Below are positions 11,901-26,200 of a stretch of 64,000 bases of DNA, in pieces; position 1 is the stretch's first letter; every line of letters begins with the position of its first letter. This DNA is from Echinarachnius parma. Its lineage: Eukaryota; Echinodermata; Echinoidea; Clypeasteroida; Echinarachniidae. The translations under genes and the position numbers were made by a program. The stretch covers positions 62,001 to 126,000 of the forward strand of contig JBAMJV010002965.1 in NCBI GenBank assembly GCA_037951105.1, written 5' to 3'. The notes under the pieces were generated by a model. It saw nothing but the letters and a program-made list of their open reading frames with translations, ran no database searches and had not been told where the DNA came from.

Positions 11901-14900
11901 ATCCATAAGGAAATAAATCCTACCTTCCAATGAATGCATCACCACCAAGAGTTAAGGCTGGTAAGAGGAGCTGTTGAAATAAAATGTGTTAAAGCAAACT
12001 ATAGTTTAAAGGGGAATTAACCCTTAGGCTTATCCTTTTGACTTACTGGATGTGATGAGAGCATAACTACTATCATTGCTAGTCACTTATTTCCTCATGA
12101 ATATTCCAGATTACAAAAATAAACAATATTTTATGGACCACTGTCGTCTGCTTTCAATGCCCATAGGAGGCGGCCATTTCTTCAACTTCTCGCGGTGAAA
12201 TGACGTGGCAGGCGGAGAAACACAATAACATGAATATCGTAACCCGCTATTGTGTTCTCCGCCTGACACGTCATTTCACCGCGAGAAGTTGAAGAAATGG
12301 CCGCCTCCTGTTGGCATTGAAAGCAGACGACAGTGGGCCATAAAATATTGATTATTTTCATTATTGGGAATATTCATGAGGAAATAAGTGACTAGAGATG
12401 ACAAGAGTTATGCACTCATCACATCCAGTAAGTCAAAAGGCTAGGAGTTCCTTCCCCTTTAAACATATAAATACACATTTTAAACACACATGTATATATG
12501 TACATAAAGTATGTGTACGAGTATAAAACAAAGTTTTACAAATTTTTAGCTTGACTTTAATATATATTTCTGCTTTTTGATGGGGCAGGCGGGTGTGAAT
12601 AGGTTGGTGGTATATTACACATAGAATGGTTACATACATCATGCGGATAACAAAATTACTTATCATTTCTTGTTTCTAATTAGCAAAACATTGGTACAAC
12701 AATTCAACACATACTTTTTATTTCTTTCTATCCTGGTCTAGTTTATAGCCGTCTCTGGGCATTATGGCTTTTATACTAATTTTATGACCCTGTTTGATAG
12801 CCTATTAAATGTGATAATGATAATTTGGAAGAAATTAGTTCACATGCATGGTTTTGATTCAACACATTAAATGTCAGGTAGCTGCTAGAGCAATACACTT
12901 CAAATTAAATAGTGGTCATGTATGCATGTGTGATATGAATGTACTGTAAAATGCTTTATAAGAATCATCATGTATTTAAATTTGTTTAAAAATTATTACA
13001 AGTTGTGAAATGAATGAAAAGAAAAAATCAAGCTATCAGAAAATGTTGCTCATTTGATTTAATGATCAACAGATGATTTGAACTATTCATCAGAAATTGA
13101 AAAGCTATAGGTATTATGTATTAACAATAGGTATTATGCAAGGATCAACGCCAATAGTGCCTAGCTATATCTTATTAAGTTTAATGATCTATCAGGAACA
13201 TTTTCTACTTCTCCACACACTTAATCTTTGTTATCATTTCCCAATGATCGAGCAGCTACGCATTGCCAACTTTCGTGTTGCGAGTAGTGAGAATCTACAT
13301 CTGCACACTTATCTTTAAAATCACACCGTACATCAGTGGACAATGTGTGGCAGCGTCGGCGTGGCAGTGGACATAATCAAAGAGATTGAATCATCAATTG
13401 TAATAATCAAAACAGCTTCGCGTTGCCAATTTTTGTATCGCGTGAATCTCCGCAATCATCTGAGAAACATACCTCGTCCACACCGTACATCAGCGGACAA
13501 TGGGTGTCAGCGTTGGCCTGGCAACGGCCATAATCAAACAGATTGAATGACGTGTACTTCACACCACAAAGCGTGGGGATGCGCTTTACGGGTTTGTAAA
13601 GCTTCTCAAACAGACTTTCCAGCGAGACTGTGGATAATGAACGATGGATATATGAAGAGTGTATACACATGTATGCCAACAAAATAATAAAACGCAACCT
13701 ATTCTCAAAAGGCATCAAAGTTTGACTGCAAGTGGAAATGCAATTTGCGGCAGATATTTACATAAAATGTGCAAAAGAAGCAATGCTGCATATAAATGAA
13801 GATTTATTGCACTTATAAAGCTGTTATCAGAAAGCTTTTCTTTTTAGTTTTAAATATAATGTAGGATATCTTACCTTATTTCACAACACATGTTAACGCA
13901 AACAAAAAACACCATATAATGTATATTGTTTATGAGGATAGTCATTAGATATGCAGCATGGAATACATTCATGCAGAATATTTAACATGCAAAATGAAGT
14001 TCATGACAGAAATGGATGGAGGATATAAAGTGCAGGCTTTTTATATTAAAGTGAGTAGGAAATGGCAAATGAACAAAATGCACATACATGTATTGTACAT
14101 CGTCACGTCCGTGCATGAACTGGTAATGATTGGAAAAACGCAAATGAAATCTCCCCCAGTCTTGTAAATAATGTTGTAAGACGTGTATTTGAGTTCTCAC
14201 AGCAAATGAGACAAAAGCACATGTATACCCTTATCGCATCTTGTAACTTCTTCCTATATGTTATTGATTCCGCATGGCAATATTTCCGCAACTTTTAAAA
14301 TATATATAGTGCAATGAAGTGAGAAATGGCAAGTGAGAACATTTCACGTGCCATGTCCCGTATTCCCGCACAGCAGCGATTTTGCAGGCTTTGTAAATAT
14401 AGTGCACAATAAAGTGTGCAATGGCAAATGAACCAAATGCACATACCTCATCGCGTCCGTACATGAACTGGTAATTTGAGGAAAAACGTGTATGGCATCT
14501 ACCCCAGTCTTGTAAATTGTAAGACGTGTATTTGACACCTTGCAGCGAAGGAATGAGATTTGAAGTTAGGAGGCGTTCTAGCAGGCTTTCCATCGAGACT
14601 GTAGACAATTGAGCGACAATAGCAATAAAGAGAGAGAGAAAAGGGGAAACATAGATTTGCGCTACACTGTGCTGAAAAGGTTGGGATCTATTTTCATCAA
14701 CCCATAAAGGACGATTGCCCACATGTTTGTGGTTTGGTAGTCCTACATTTGAGCAAGAAAATGACAAGTAAATATGGAGAAAGAGGATATATTTCTCAAT
14801 ATGTTCACCCTTTATATTTTTCTTAAATTTGAATAACTAAATATTGTCCACCTAGTATTATGTCAATAAAAGGTAGAAGCAAATTTAGGAGTTGCCAATT

Positions 14901-17900
14901 TGAGGAGGTAAATAATGATCAAATTTGCCTTGAAATGGCTCTCGTCCTTGATAGGTTAAAGGGAGTGATCCACTTTACCAAAATTCTTCAAATTTGGTAC
15001 AAATCTGTACGATACTAATATTATGATGTGTATGAAATTTCATAGCTGTAAGTGCCATTATTCATCTGTAAACTAAGAAAAACTAACCTCCTGTTTTCTC
15101 CCCTCCGAGCAAAAGTTTCCTTTGCGAACGCTCGGTCGGCGAGCGAATTGTATTTGAAAGCACGCCATCTACTGTGAAAGGCTAAGGCAATGAATGCACT
15201 GTGAATGTAAATATTGACCTTTGATCTCGCCTCGCGCGAGCTATTTCTGTCCGTCGATTCGGTTGGTATGATACAGAGGTCAGTGGTATGATATGGCAAA
15301 GACACTACAATTTGGCCGTGTTACCTCGTGTGTGTGTATGTGTATTTGTGTAGTAGTAGTGCACACGTCGTATAATGTGTGCATGACTAGACTGGGTACC
15401 GGTAACAGTAGTAGGTAGCTACTAGCTCTGCGCTGCAGTCCCAGCTTTATACCGCGACGAAATCCAGTAACTACGTTGGCTAATTTGAATAAAGTAAACA
15501 AAATCTGCCGTACTATGCGAAAGAAAGTAAACAAATTTACAACCCAATATGTCGAAAATTATAGATATTTACTCCTCAAAAATGTAATGATAATCATAAG
15601 TATGGATTGATGATTTCATAGATGTATTCAAAATTAGAATTTGATCACGAAAAATGTGAAATTTTGCTAATAAACGACACAATAAAAAACGACAAAAATT
15701 CGCTATAGAATTTCCTCAAAATGCATACTTTTCAATAGAGACTCCGCAAAAACATGATAATTTTTCGAATCTGCATATATTCCTCTATCTACTTACGAAA
15801 TTTCAAGAAACAATTCCCCCGCCCATGGATATGTCAGAAAAAAATAGATGACCATGTCAAAACCAAACTGTCCGTCAAGTGCATGCGCATAGTTCCCGTG
15901 TATATCGATGAACTAAATTCGTAGAAGTCTGTCATGAATCAGAGAATGTTTCATTGGAACACAAAAGCCGTAATGAAATACAAATAATGAAGATGGATTG
16001 AGATTTGAGAGGAATTGTAAGATTTTTCTCTTTGAAAACGAACTTCCCTCTGGCCCACGCCCACCTTTCTATTCACACCCCCCCCCCCCCCCCCAATTTC
16101 CCAGGTATTCAAACCTGAATATTTTGGATGTATCGACACAAAAAAAATCTGACATCTGTTGCTTCATTTTCAGTTTACATTTGTGCATTTTAATTTCGGA
16201 TTTTGAGCAATAAAATTAAATGTAAATACATTTCAAAGAGTTATATTCTTGTCTTTGTCTTTGTTTTTAACCCATAAACTGCTTGAACTTCTATTAGTAC
16301 CACGAACTGCTGAGCATATTTCTCGGTACATCATCATAATTATCTGCATCATCATCATCATCACCATCAGTATCAACATCATCATCACCGCATTGTCACG
16401 ATCACTTTATCGTTGTCACGATCATATAAAATCATCATTGTCACTTATATACCATCACAATCATCACCATGAATATCAACATTATCATCACCATGCATCG
16501 TCACGATCACGTCATTGTTGTAGCGATCATAACATCAACATCATCATCACCACCGCATCGCCACGATCACGTCATCGTTGTCACGATCATATAAAATCAT
16601 CATTGTCACTTATATACCATCTCGATCATCACCATGATTATCAACATTATCATCACCATCAACATCATCGCCATGCATTGTCACGATCACGTCATTGTTG
16701 CAGCGATCATAACATCATCATCACCATCATTATCATCAACATCATCATCACCACCGCATCGCCACGATCACGTCATCGTTGTCACGATCATAACATCATC
16801 ATTGTCATAATATCGTCATCATCATCACCATGATTATCACCACATCATCATGATCATAACATCATTGTTACGAATATCATCACGATCGTCATGTCATCAT
16901 CACCATCATTATCAACATTATCATCGACATCATCACCACCGCATTGCCACCGCATCGCCACGATCACGTTATTTGTGTCTCATATACATCATCATTGTCG
17001 CGAATATTATCATGATTGTCACGTCATCGTCATCATTATCATCACTATCAACATCTTCATCACCATCGACATCATCGCCACCACATCGTCACGATCATAA
17101 CATCATTGTCACAATGTTTCTACAATTACGTCGTTGTCACGATCATAATACATCATCATTGTCACGAATATCGCCATGATCATCACGTCATCGTCATCAT
17201 TATCATCACTATCAACATCTTCATCACCATAGACATCATCGCCACCGCATCGTCACGATCATAACATCATCATTGTCACAAATATCATCACCATCATCAA
17301 CATTATCATCAACATCATCATCACCATCGACATCATTGCATCGTCACGATCACGCCATTGTTGTAGCGATCATAACACCACCATTGTCACGAATTTCATC
17401 ACCATCATTATCACCACAATCACGTCATTGTCACAATCATCTTCAGGGTTGTCATCAACCATCACTGATCAGCAAAGTCATTGTAATGATCACTTCAAAA
17501 TCACAATAAATCCTATTATCAGTACATGTACTTAGAAAAATGTTATTTTCACACAATCAACTTACTTTCTTTTAAGCTTGACGTTTCAAACATCTTCGTT
17601 GTTCTTCATCAGAATGTCTGACCGCTAGATGGCGCGGTCAGACACTGGTAAATTGATTGTGTGAAAATAAAAATGTTCTAAGTAACAATTTCACAATCAG
17701 GTGAATCTTATCAAGGACCTATTATCAGTATTTCAAAAAAATTAATCAAAGGTTTGAACAAAATGTTGTAAATATAATATATGTTTGTTATTTTATAATA
17801 ATCACATGCCAATCAAAATCAGAAAACAATCATGATATGACCATGTATAATACTATAACAAATCAATTGAAATTAAACAAAATTTCTCAATTCAATCCCC

Positions 17901-20900
17901 ATTCTCTTAGAAAGCATGTGCCATGTTCAACAGCTATTATTTCACGTTATGAAAATATGTATCAGTCAATTTTCTTTTAAATTCCTTGAATCGTCTGCTC
18001 TGCTTTTTGCTACAATTACTACAAGAGGTACATGGTACATCTAACCCTAGGCACATCTACTTAGTAGGAGGTCCAGAGGTGATGGGATGTGACGATGAAC
18101 AGCGCTGCATCCAACAAGGCCAAGGGCGCAATTCGTGGGAGTTGTACATCGACATCGACGATGTAGCACGGTAGCAAGGACATTCTGCACCGGTATCCGA
18201 ACTCGAATACTGTAACAAGAAGAAGATATCAATTGGCAACATACAAAAATTGGAATCATATCAATGAATCATTGCATGCAAATTATACAATAACAACATC
18301 AACACGATAAAGACAGGCGATTGTAGATAGTGACAGAGTCAGAGGAGTTGTCAGATATGAAGGGAGAATATAGCAAAAATGGTTAAGCATAGATCGACAT
18401 CCTTTCTGAGAATCTATGAAGTTTTTTCTCAACAATTAATGAATCATCACCAGACACTGCACCGGCGACCCATCATCATACATCATTATTCACTCGCAGC
18501 TCAGCCACGCCCACGGTCACACTCACAGTCACAGCACATAAATCGTTTCGATTCTTCCCATGTCGTGATCGTTATACTTCCGCAAAACTGCTTTAGAGAT
18601 GTATATTTTCCACACTTAACTACCAAAGATTCATCTGAAATGTGTGACAATAATTTTCTTCTGCCATTAACTATGTTTCATCACGTGATTAACTTTTGAC
18701 CAATCATAGAGCAAGATTCTTAGTAGGGACAAAGAAGACAAAGTTGAAGGAGGAGAAGAAGAACAAAAAAATAATAGAGGTTCAAGGTAATCCTTATAAA
18801 TACTTAGAGAACTATACAAATGTTGAAATAAAGAATCAAGCTTTTTTGTTGAGATTGAACTCAATGCATGGTTGATTGGTTGGTTTGGTAACAAATGGCT
18901 AACATGTAGACTATAATAGAAATTACAATTGCGAATCTTACCTTGCATCAGCAGGAGTGGAGATCTTATGAGGTTGGAATCCGCTGGTACTTGATCTGAA
19001 ATAATAAATAAGAACCAGTTTACTAGTGAAATAGTTTCTTCTCATATTCTGGTGGACCGAACAAAAATTTACTGGCCCCAAAATTGTATTTTATGAGTAA
19101 GCTTTTTACTATTCAAAATATCACTCGTTTCTAATCAAACATGTGATTACACATGAAGCACGACACAATAGAAACAAGATTTTTTCATTATGCAAATGTT
19201 TGGTTGAAAATCTGCTTGCCGATCGGGCCACCAAAAAATTACTTAAAATTTACTGGGCCCAAAGTTGTATTTTATCAGTAAACTTTTTATTATTCAAAAT
19301 ATCACTCGTTCCTAATCAAACATGTGATTACAGATGAAGCACGACACAATAGAAACAATATTGTTTTCATTATGTAAATGTCAGTTGAAAATCTGCTTGC
19401 CCGATCGGGCCACCAAAAAATTACTTTTACATGTTAGCCATTTGTTACCAAACCAACCAATCAACCATGCATTGAGTTCAATCTCAACAAAAAAAGCTTG
19501 ATTCTTTATTTTGAATCATCCAGAAAAAAATAAGTTAGTGTACTCTTTTCTGGATGATTCAAAATAAATAATCAAGCTTTTTTTGTTGAGATTGAACTCA
19601 ATGCATGGTTGATTGGTTGGTCTGGTAACAAATGGCTACATGTAGACTATAATAGAAATTACAATTGCGAATCTTACCTTGCATCAGCAGGAGTGGAGAT
19701 CTTATGAGGTTGGAATCCGCTGGTACTTGGTCTGAAATAATAAATAAGAACCAACAAATTATTAAATGACATTTGAATCTAATGCAGTCAGCCTCACGCA
19801 CAACGCCCAAATATAGTTGTTATAATATAGTATAGTCAGGACTCCACACTCACATTTTTAGTCAGTCGCCCAGATTACCAGTGAAATAGTTTCTTCTCAT
19901 AATTTGGTGGACCGAACAAAAATTTACTGGCCCCAAAATTATATTTTATCTTTTTACTAAATTCAAAATATCACTCGTTCCTAATCAAACATGTGATTAC
20001 AGATGAAGCACGACACAATAGAAACAAGATTGTTTTCATTATGTAAATGTCGGGTTGAAAATCTGCTTGCCCGATCGGGCCACCAAAAAATTACTTGTAC
20101 ATTTTGCTGGCCCCAGTAAAAAAAAATAAGTTAGTATGGGGATTTGTGTACTCTTTTCTGGATGATTCAACATCTTCACTCTTCTAAAGATTAATACCTC
20201 AATACATAGAGGCACTTAACAATTGCAAACAGTTGTAAATGTAGCAATTGATTCCAACTTTAAAGACAATAATTGCCCTTGGGGCTTGGGCCAATAAGAT
20301 TTGTGCATTTGGGTGCATTCATTATAACTTTACGATTGATTGCTAGTTTTTAAATGCAACAGGCTTCCTTGTCCATGGTTTACAAATAATTATACCACAT
20401 CATTTGTTTTTGGCATGATAATAAAACAAGGCTTTTGAGGGACCTCATGAGAGATGTTTATTTTTCACTCATAAAAGAAAACTGTATGAGATCATGTAAT
20501 TGATTTAAACACATGGTTGGCAAGATGAAATTGAGTCAATGTCTTACAAACTATCATGGAGAAGCTTTGGTTACATTAGTGGTATGAACTATATAAATGA
20601 ATTTCAAATTTTACCTTGCATCAAAGCTTGATCCTGCTTGTGGGTGTTGTAGGCCAGAGCCGCCAGATGCACTAGTATTCGGTCTAGAATTAGGAAAGAA
20701 AGACATGGACATGCGCTTGATATGGAGTGAAACTTAGGTACCACAACAAGACTTAGTATAACTATAAGAAAAATGTTTGTACCCCTGGCCCTAGGGGTAC
20801 GTCTTGTGAATGAAAAGAGTACCCTGGCTAGCTACAGGCATAGCTCCTCTTGAAGTCCTGCTAACATTGATTTTACCAGCAGCGAAGTACGAAAAGTTTG

Positions 20901-23159
20901 GGGCCGCGAATCATAAAAAGAATGATTATAAATGTTGACCAAAATATTACAACAGACCATCGAGGGATAAGTGAATAGTATAGTACGAGCCAATTGATTT
21001 CAATTTGAAGTGATGCAAACAAGAATTAAAAAACTCACTGACACTGGTACATCAGCAGTAGAGTGCCTAGCCCTAGGGCTAGACTAGTCTAGAGTGGTAA
21101 ACAAACCAAACAGACTACCATACTTACGAACTTAGTTCTAGTCACACAAGGGAGCAGAGCTATGCTGCCCTGTACGGGAACAATGTGGGCCAGTACAGAA
21201 AAAGTTTGTCAAACTTTCACACACAATTCTGAACTTAAATTCAGCAAAATCAATCATAACTGGCACTAAAAATGATACAAGTATTATTTGAACTTAGCAA
21301 AATGGTCCAAATTATTCTTCAAATGTCGAAGAAAAGTGAAAATCTGCAGTTTTGGAATATACATCATTCATAATCCTTGTCCTTGTCCTTGGCTTGGCTT
21401 GGCTTTACTTTTACTTAGTTATTTTAGTAAACAAATATTCAAACTCGAGTCAAAGGAAAGAAACATTACGTTACGATTTCAATTCACTAGAGTTCAATAG
21501 AATAATAATAGTTTGTAAAGAAAATAGTACAGGCATAAATAATCACTCACCCTGCGATGTTTATAGCTTCACATTCAGTAGACATGACCTGGTCATGGGC
21601 TGTCGATGCACCGTCTGAGCATCCTCCACCAGAACCCTGGCAAGCTCACGAACCGTAACTCCCCGGGCCTTGGGCAAGTTCGCACCACCTTTCGTACACG
21701 TCCAAGTCAACGTTTATTCTCCTCACGTTCAGACGATAGTCGATACGTCTCGTCCCTCGTCAGCCTTGCTCTCTTGCTCTCAGGTCTCCCACGGCCACGG
21801 CCACGCTTCCGTTTCTCTCCTCTCTCTCCTGATCCTCCTCCATTTCAAGGCTTCAATCGTAAATTTAGCGTCTTGTATCGTGAATGATATGTAACGTACG
21901 TATCGCGTAATGCATTGCATGCATTATATCATGCTACTATATATATTGCGCATTCATCAAAAGGTACGTTACCGCACGTACGCGCGCGTGGTCGGTACAT
22001 AAGATCGATCCAGCTGCCAGATCAGCTACTCGCCCGCGCGCGCGCCCGGTGTCACGCTAAATCCGTACGCACTGCGAAATTCGTACGCAGTCGCAAATAC
22101 GCATGCGCACCTGTGGGAAAATTGCCTGCAAAATTCGTTCCCATTCATGCCATTTGTAAATAAAGCATGCAAAATCCCTCCTTGAGGCTCCTTGCAGCAC
22201 AAAGTGTTGTCAAAACCCGACGGTGGATTACGAAAATCCATTCACGCCATTTAAACATTTGATAAAACATGTGTCAATTTGTTATTTGAATGAAATTGCG
22301 GCGTAATAATAGACACGATTTTCGCAAGACACGCACCATATATAGGCATAACTATCTAAGCGCATGCGCATTTGCGACTGGGTACGGATTTCGCAGGTCA
22401 CGGATATAGCACCACACCGGCCGGCCGCTGCATGCTCCGGCTGCGCTGGCCTGTAGACTAGGCCTACCGGAGAACGTCGAACTATGATTATCTCCGCACT
22501 AAAACTGTCGCATCGCATGAATACCAAATACACTATCCAACAGCGAACGTAACGGGCGCTAGACAGATTATTGTGAGATTGGTTAGTAAATCGACGTCCC
22601 TCATTTTATTAATCTATAGCTGAAAAAAAAAATCATAAAATCCATAACTCCGCCAAAATACATTGTCAAGTCATAATCTTTTCAGAATAAATTCTAAAAA
22701 TCATGATCTATAATATTTGAGGTTAATATGGCAACTTATATTTTTTTGCTTGCAAAAGTGGATCACTCCCTTTAAAGAAACACATTTTGATGAATTAAGT
22801 GCAACATATTTGGAATAGGTGGAAAAGATGGATAATTAAAAACAAATGCAGATTGTCTACTAAACAAATTATCTCGAGTTATCTAGAGAGAAAAGACCAG
22901 AACGTCAATGACGTAGCGCTCATCCGGCATCTCGCAACATCAAATATCGCAAATTTCATGTGGTACACTTTTCAACTGGTCAAAAAATAAAAATTTGATG
23001 CCCTGGAAGGGACATAAAAAAAAATAATAATAAAATTAGAGTGACAAAAATATAAATTTGACGCCCCGGAAGGGACATGGGAAAAAAAAAGGAAAAAAAG
23101 TAAATTTAAAAAAATAAATAATAAATTAATTTTTAAAAAAGTGAGAAAAAAAAAATATA

Positions 23160-23211
<52 letters not shown>

Positions 23212-26200
23212 CAAAAAAACAAAAAAAACAAAAAAACAAAAAACAAAAAAATTAAATAATGAAAAAATAAAATTAATTAATTAATTAATTAATTAATTAA
23301 AAATTACCATAATTAATTAATGGAGAAAAATTTCAAAATTCTGTGTAGAAGTTTAGTGTACCAAAGTTAGCTCTACCAGATCAACCAAATCATAATCGGT
23401 CGAGAAATGAAGGAGAAGAAGCATTTTTTGTGATTTCGAATAAATTTGCATAAATTACCATAGATAATGAATTTCACGATTCTGTGTAGAAGTTTTAAAT
23501 CCCCCTCTTAGCCCTATCTTATGAAACAATCAGAATCAAAATTGGTTGAAAAATAACGAAGAAGAAGCATTTTGAAAACTGTGGACGGACGGACGGACGG
23601 ACGGACGGACGGACGCCACGCCATGGCATAAGCTCATCGGGTCCTTCGGGCCGGATGAGCTAAAAAACAGATTGCCACCACCCTATCCACAAAATTAGCT
23701 TCTTTTGTTTAATACAAAGAAACATTTCTTTTTTTAACGCAAAGGGTAAAGATTGGTACAAATCATCACTAAGAAATTTGCCTCCTTTTACAGAAACATT
23801 TGTAACTAGATGGATCTTCGATTGCGCGCAATCGAAAATTATGCCTCCGCTATCACGTCCCGTGACCCGTGACCTTGACCTCAACCTCATGACCGCAACA
23901 TTTTATGGCTACGTTGACTCTTTATGATACATTCAGGTACCAAGTTTGATTGAAATCTGACATTCAGTTCTTGAAATTTTGCCATTACAAGCCATTTTCG
24001 CATACATATTGAGTCCTGTGACCTTGACCTTTGACCTCATGACCCCCCAAATCTAATTAGACCAGTGGCACCCCGATATGTACATTCATATTAAGTTTGA
24101 AATCGATCCGTCAACCGGTTCTTGAGATATCGCAAGAACGAGGCATTTTTGCACATACATGTACATTGAGTCCTGTGACCTTGACCTTTGACCTCATGAA
24201 CCCCAAAATCTAATCAGATCATTGCCACCCCAATATCTACACTAATACCAAGTTTGAATTTGATCCGTCAACCAGTTCTTGAGATATCGCGAGAACGAGG
24301 CATTTTTGCATATATATTGAGTCCTGTGACCTTGACCTTTGACCTCATGACACTTAAAATCTAATCAGATCATTGCCACCCCAATATGTACACTCATACC
24401 AAAATTGAAATTGATCCTTCAAATGGTTCTTGAGATATCGCAAGAACAAAAACGGGACGGACGGACGGACGTACGTACGGACGGACGTACGTACGGACGG
24501 ACGGACGTACGTACAGACGGACGTACGTACGGACAGACGGACAACCTGAAAACATAATGCCTCCGGCCACTTCGTTGGCGGAGGCATAAAAAGAAAAATA
24601 GAAGAAAAAAACATAAGAGCAAGGAAAGAAAACGCAGAAATAGACCCCAGCCAGACTATTTGTCTTAAACAGACCAGGGGGGTGTTGCATAAAGAGTTGC
24701 GATCAATCGCAAAGTTGCGATTAATCAAAGTCAGTAAATACCCGCATTTGAGCCAATCAGATTTGCGCATTTCCTGACTTGCGATTAATCGCAACTTGAC
24801 ATTATAATCAATCGCAACTCTTTACGCAGCACCCCCTAAGCGAAGCTCTCTCAGGTGGGCCGCGAGGTCGGCCAAAATGAAATTTTAAAAATTCTGTGGT
24901 AGCTAGTCCACGTCCTGGCTGATTTTATTCGATGTGCAATAAGATTTTGCTTCATGTCAAGTCAAATTTCCTTCCCAAGTATGCACCAGATAGCATGATT
25001 TCAAGTTAAATATTGCAAAATCCCCCTTACCGTGCACGGGCGGACACCAACCTACGATCACACCTTCCCATCACCCTTCCCCCTCTCGGTAATTGTTTCG
25101 CTCCCTCAAGAATCGGTCTTGTCTACGTCTAGAATACAATGTTCATGTTGTTGTATCATAAATAGTGTGGCTTTTGATGCACTGTTTGAACTGTATAATG
25201 TCACTTTGCGAATATTTTTGGGGGTGCATATTTTACGCGTTTACCTACATTATAGTACATGTTGCCAAGTCAGAATTCCCTATCTAGGTAATGGGTATGC
25301 ACCAGATTGCAGTTTCAAGTCCAAAAATGCAAAAGCTCCCTACCGTGGGAGGGGGGACACCCCCTCCCACACCCTCCCCCTCCACCCGCTCAGTCGATTT
25401 GCTCCTTCGCAATATGCGGTGGTGATGCGGATTTGGTTTAGCACACCCCCCCCCAAAAAAAAAAAAAAAAAAAAAATCTGAATGCCACTTTGCGTGTCAA
25501 CCCGTCCCCCATCAAACCACGACTTGATTTTCTTATTTCTCATAAGCAACCTCAAGTGTCCCATTGAAGGTATGTAGAAAGTTTTTTTGCATTGCAACTG
25601 ACAAATAGATACCACAGTTTTCTTATTGTTATTTTATTGTAATTTTTTAATTTTTCCAAATATGTTCTTGTAAGGTGGGCCTCCAAAAATATGTAGGAGC
25701 CAAAGTGGGCCTCGGGTTAAAAAAGGTTGAGAAACGCTGCCCTAAGTCATGGTTTACTACTTGAGTTTGTTATTTCTAGCAAGAGCGTTTTTCAAACATT
25801 ATGAGCCAATAATAGACAGAAAATTGAAGAATTGCCACAACTAAAACACGCAGATACCAAATTCCCTGTTTAGAAAAACAATTCTTTTCACAGATTTTCA
25901 CAAAAATTTCACAAAGGTTCTTGAAAATTGAAAAATATATCAAATATTGAGTCTGAAATTACAAAAACATGATGGAAGTTTATAATACATTTTCACAAGT
26001 GTTCTCATACAAAAAAGGTATTCAATATTATTCAAATCTAATAATTATATTTTACAAACATAAATTATAAATTGCAACATGTCATTTTTCCCCAAAATCT
26101 ACAGAATGAGGTGGGTGTTCAACCTCTGAGCTACGACGTTAATCAGAGTAAAGTTTAAAAGATGCTTAAACAGTATTAAAGGGGACCACCAGGCAAAGAA

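Larger units (their letters stand above)
14956..22775. mobile_element. possible 7.8-kb TTAA-bounded unit with 17-bp inverted ends
   Basis: TTAA-AGGGAGTGATCCACTTT at the left is mirrored by AAAGTGGATCACTCCCT-TTAA at the right, and no other copy of either end was found in the window. The interval holds two CpG-rich stretches, an ATC satellite and the small nested gene. Alternatives are two partial MITEs in opposite orientation, or one MITE greatly enlarged by later insertions. Confidence 0.35.

Noticed and set aside
16249..17509. Several Ser/His/Ile-rich open frames up to 194 aa
   Set aside because: They lie wholly within the ATC-type satellite and shift frame with the repeat.
18057..18242. 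Cys-rich frame ([11 protein letters not shown]...) as the true reading of the nested terminal exon
   Set aside because: It is out of phase with all upstream exons of the candidate gene. Kept only as a note because it looks somewhat protein-like.
14447..21585. Nested-gene exons as alternative first exons of NPL
   Set aside because: Their donors leave two bases of a codon, whereas NPL exons 7A/7B need one, so the joined frame would be broken.
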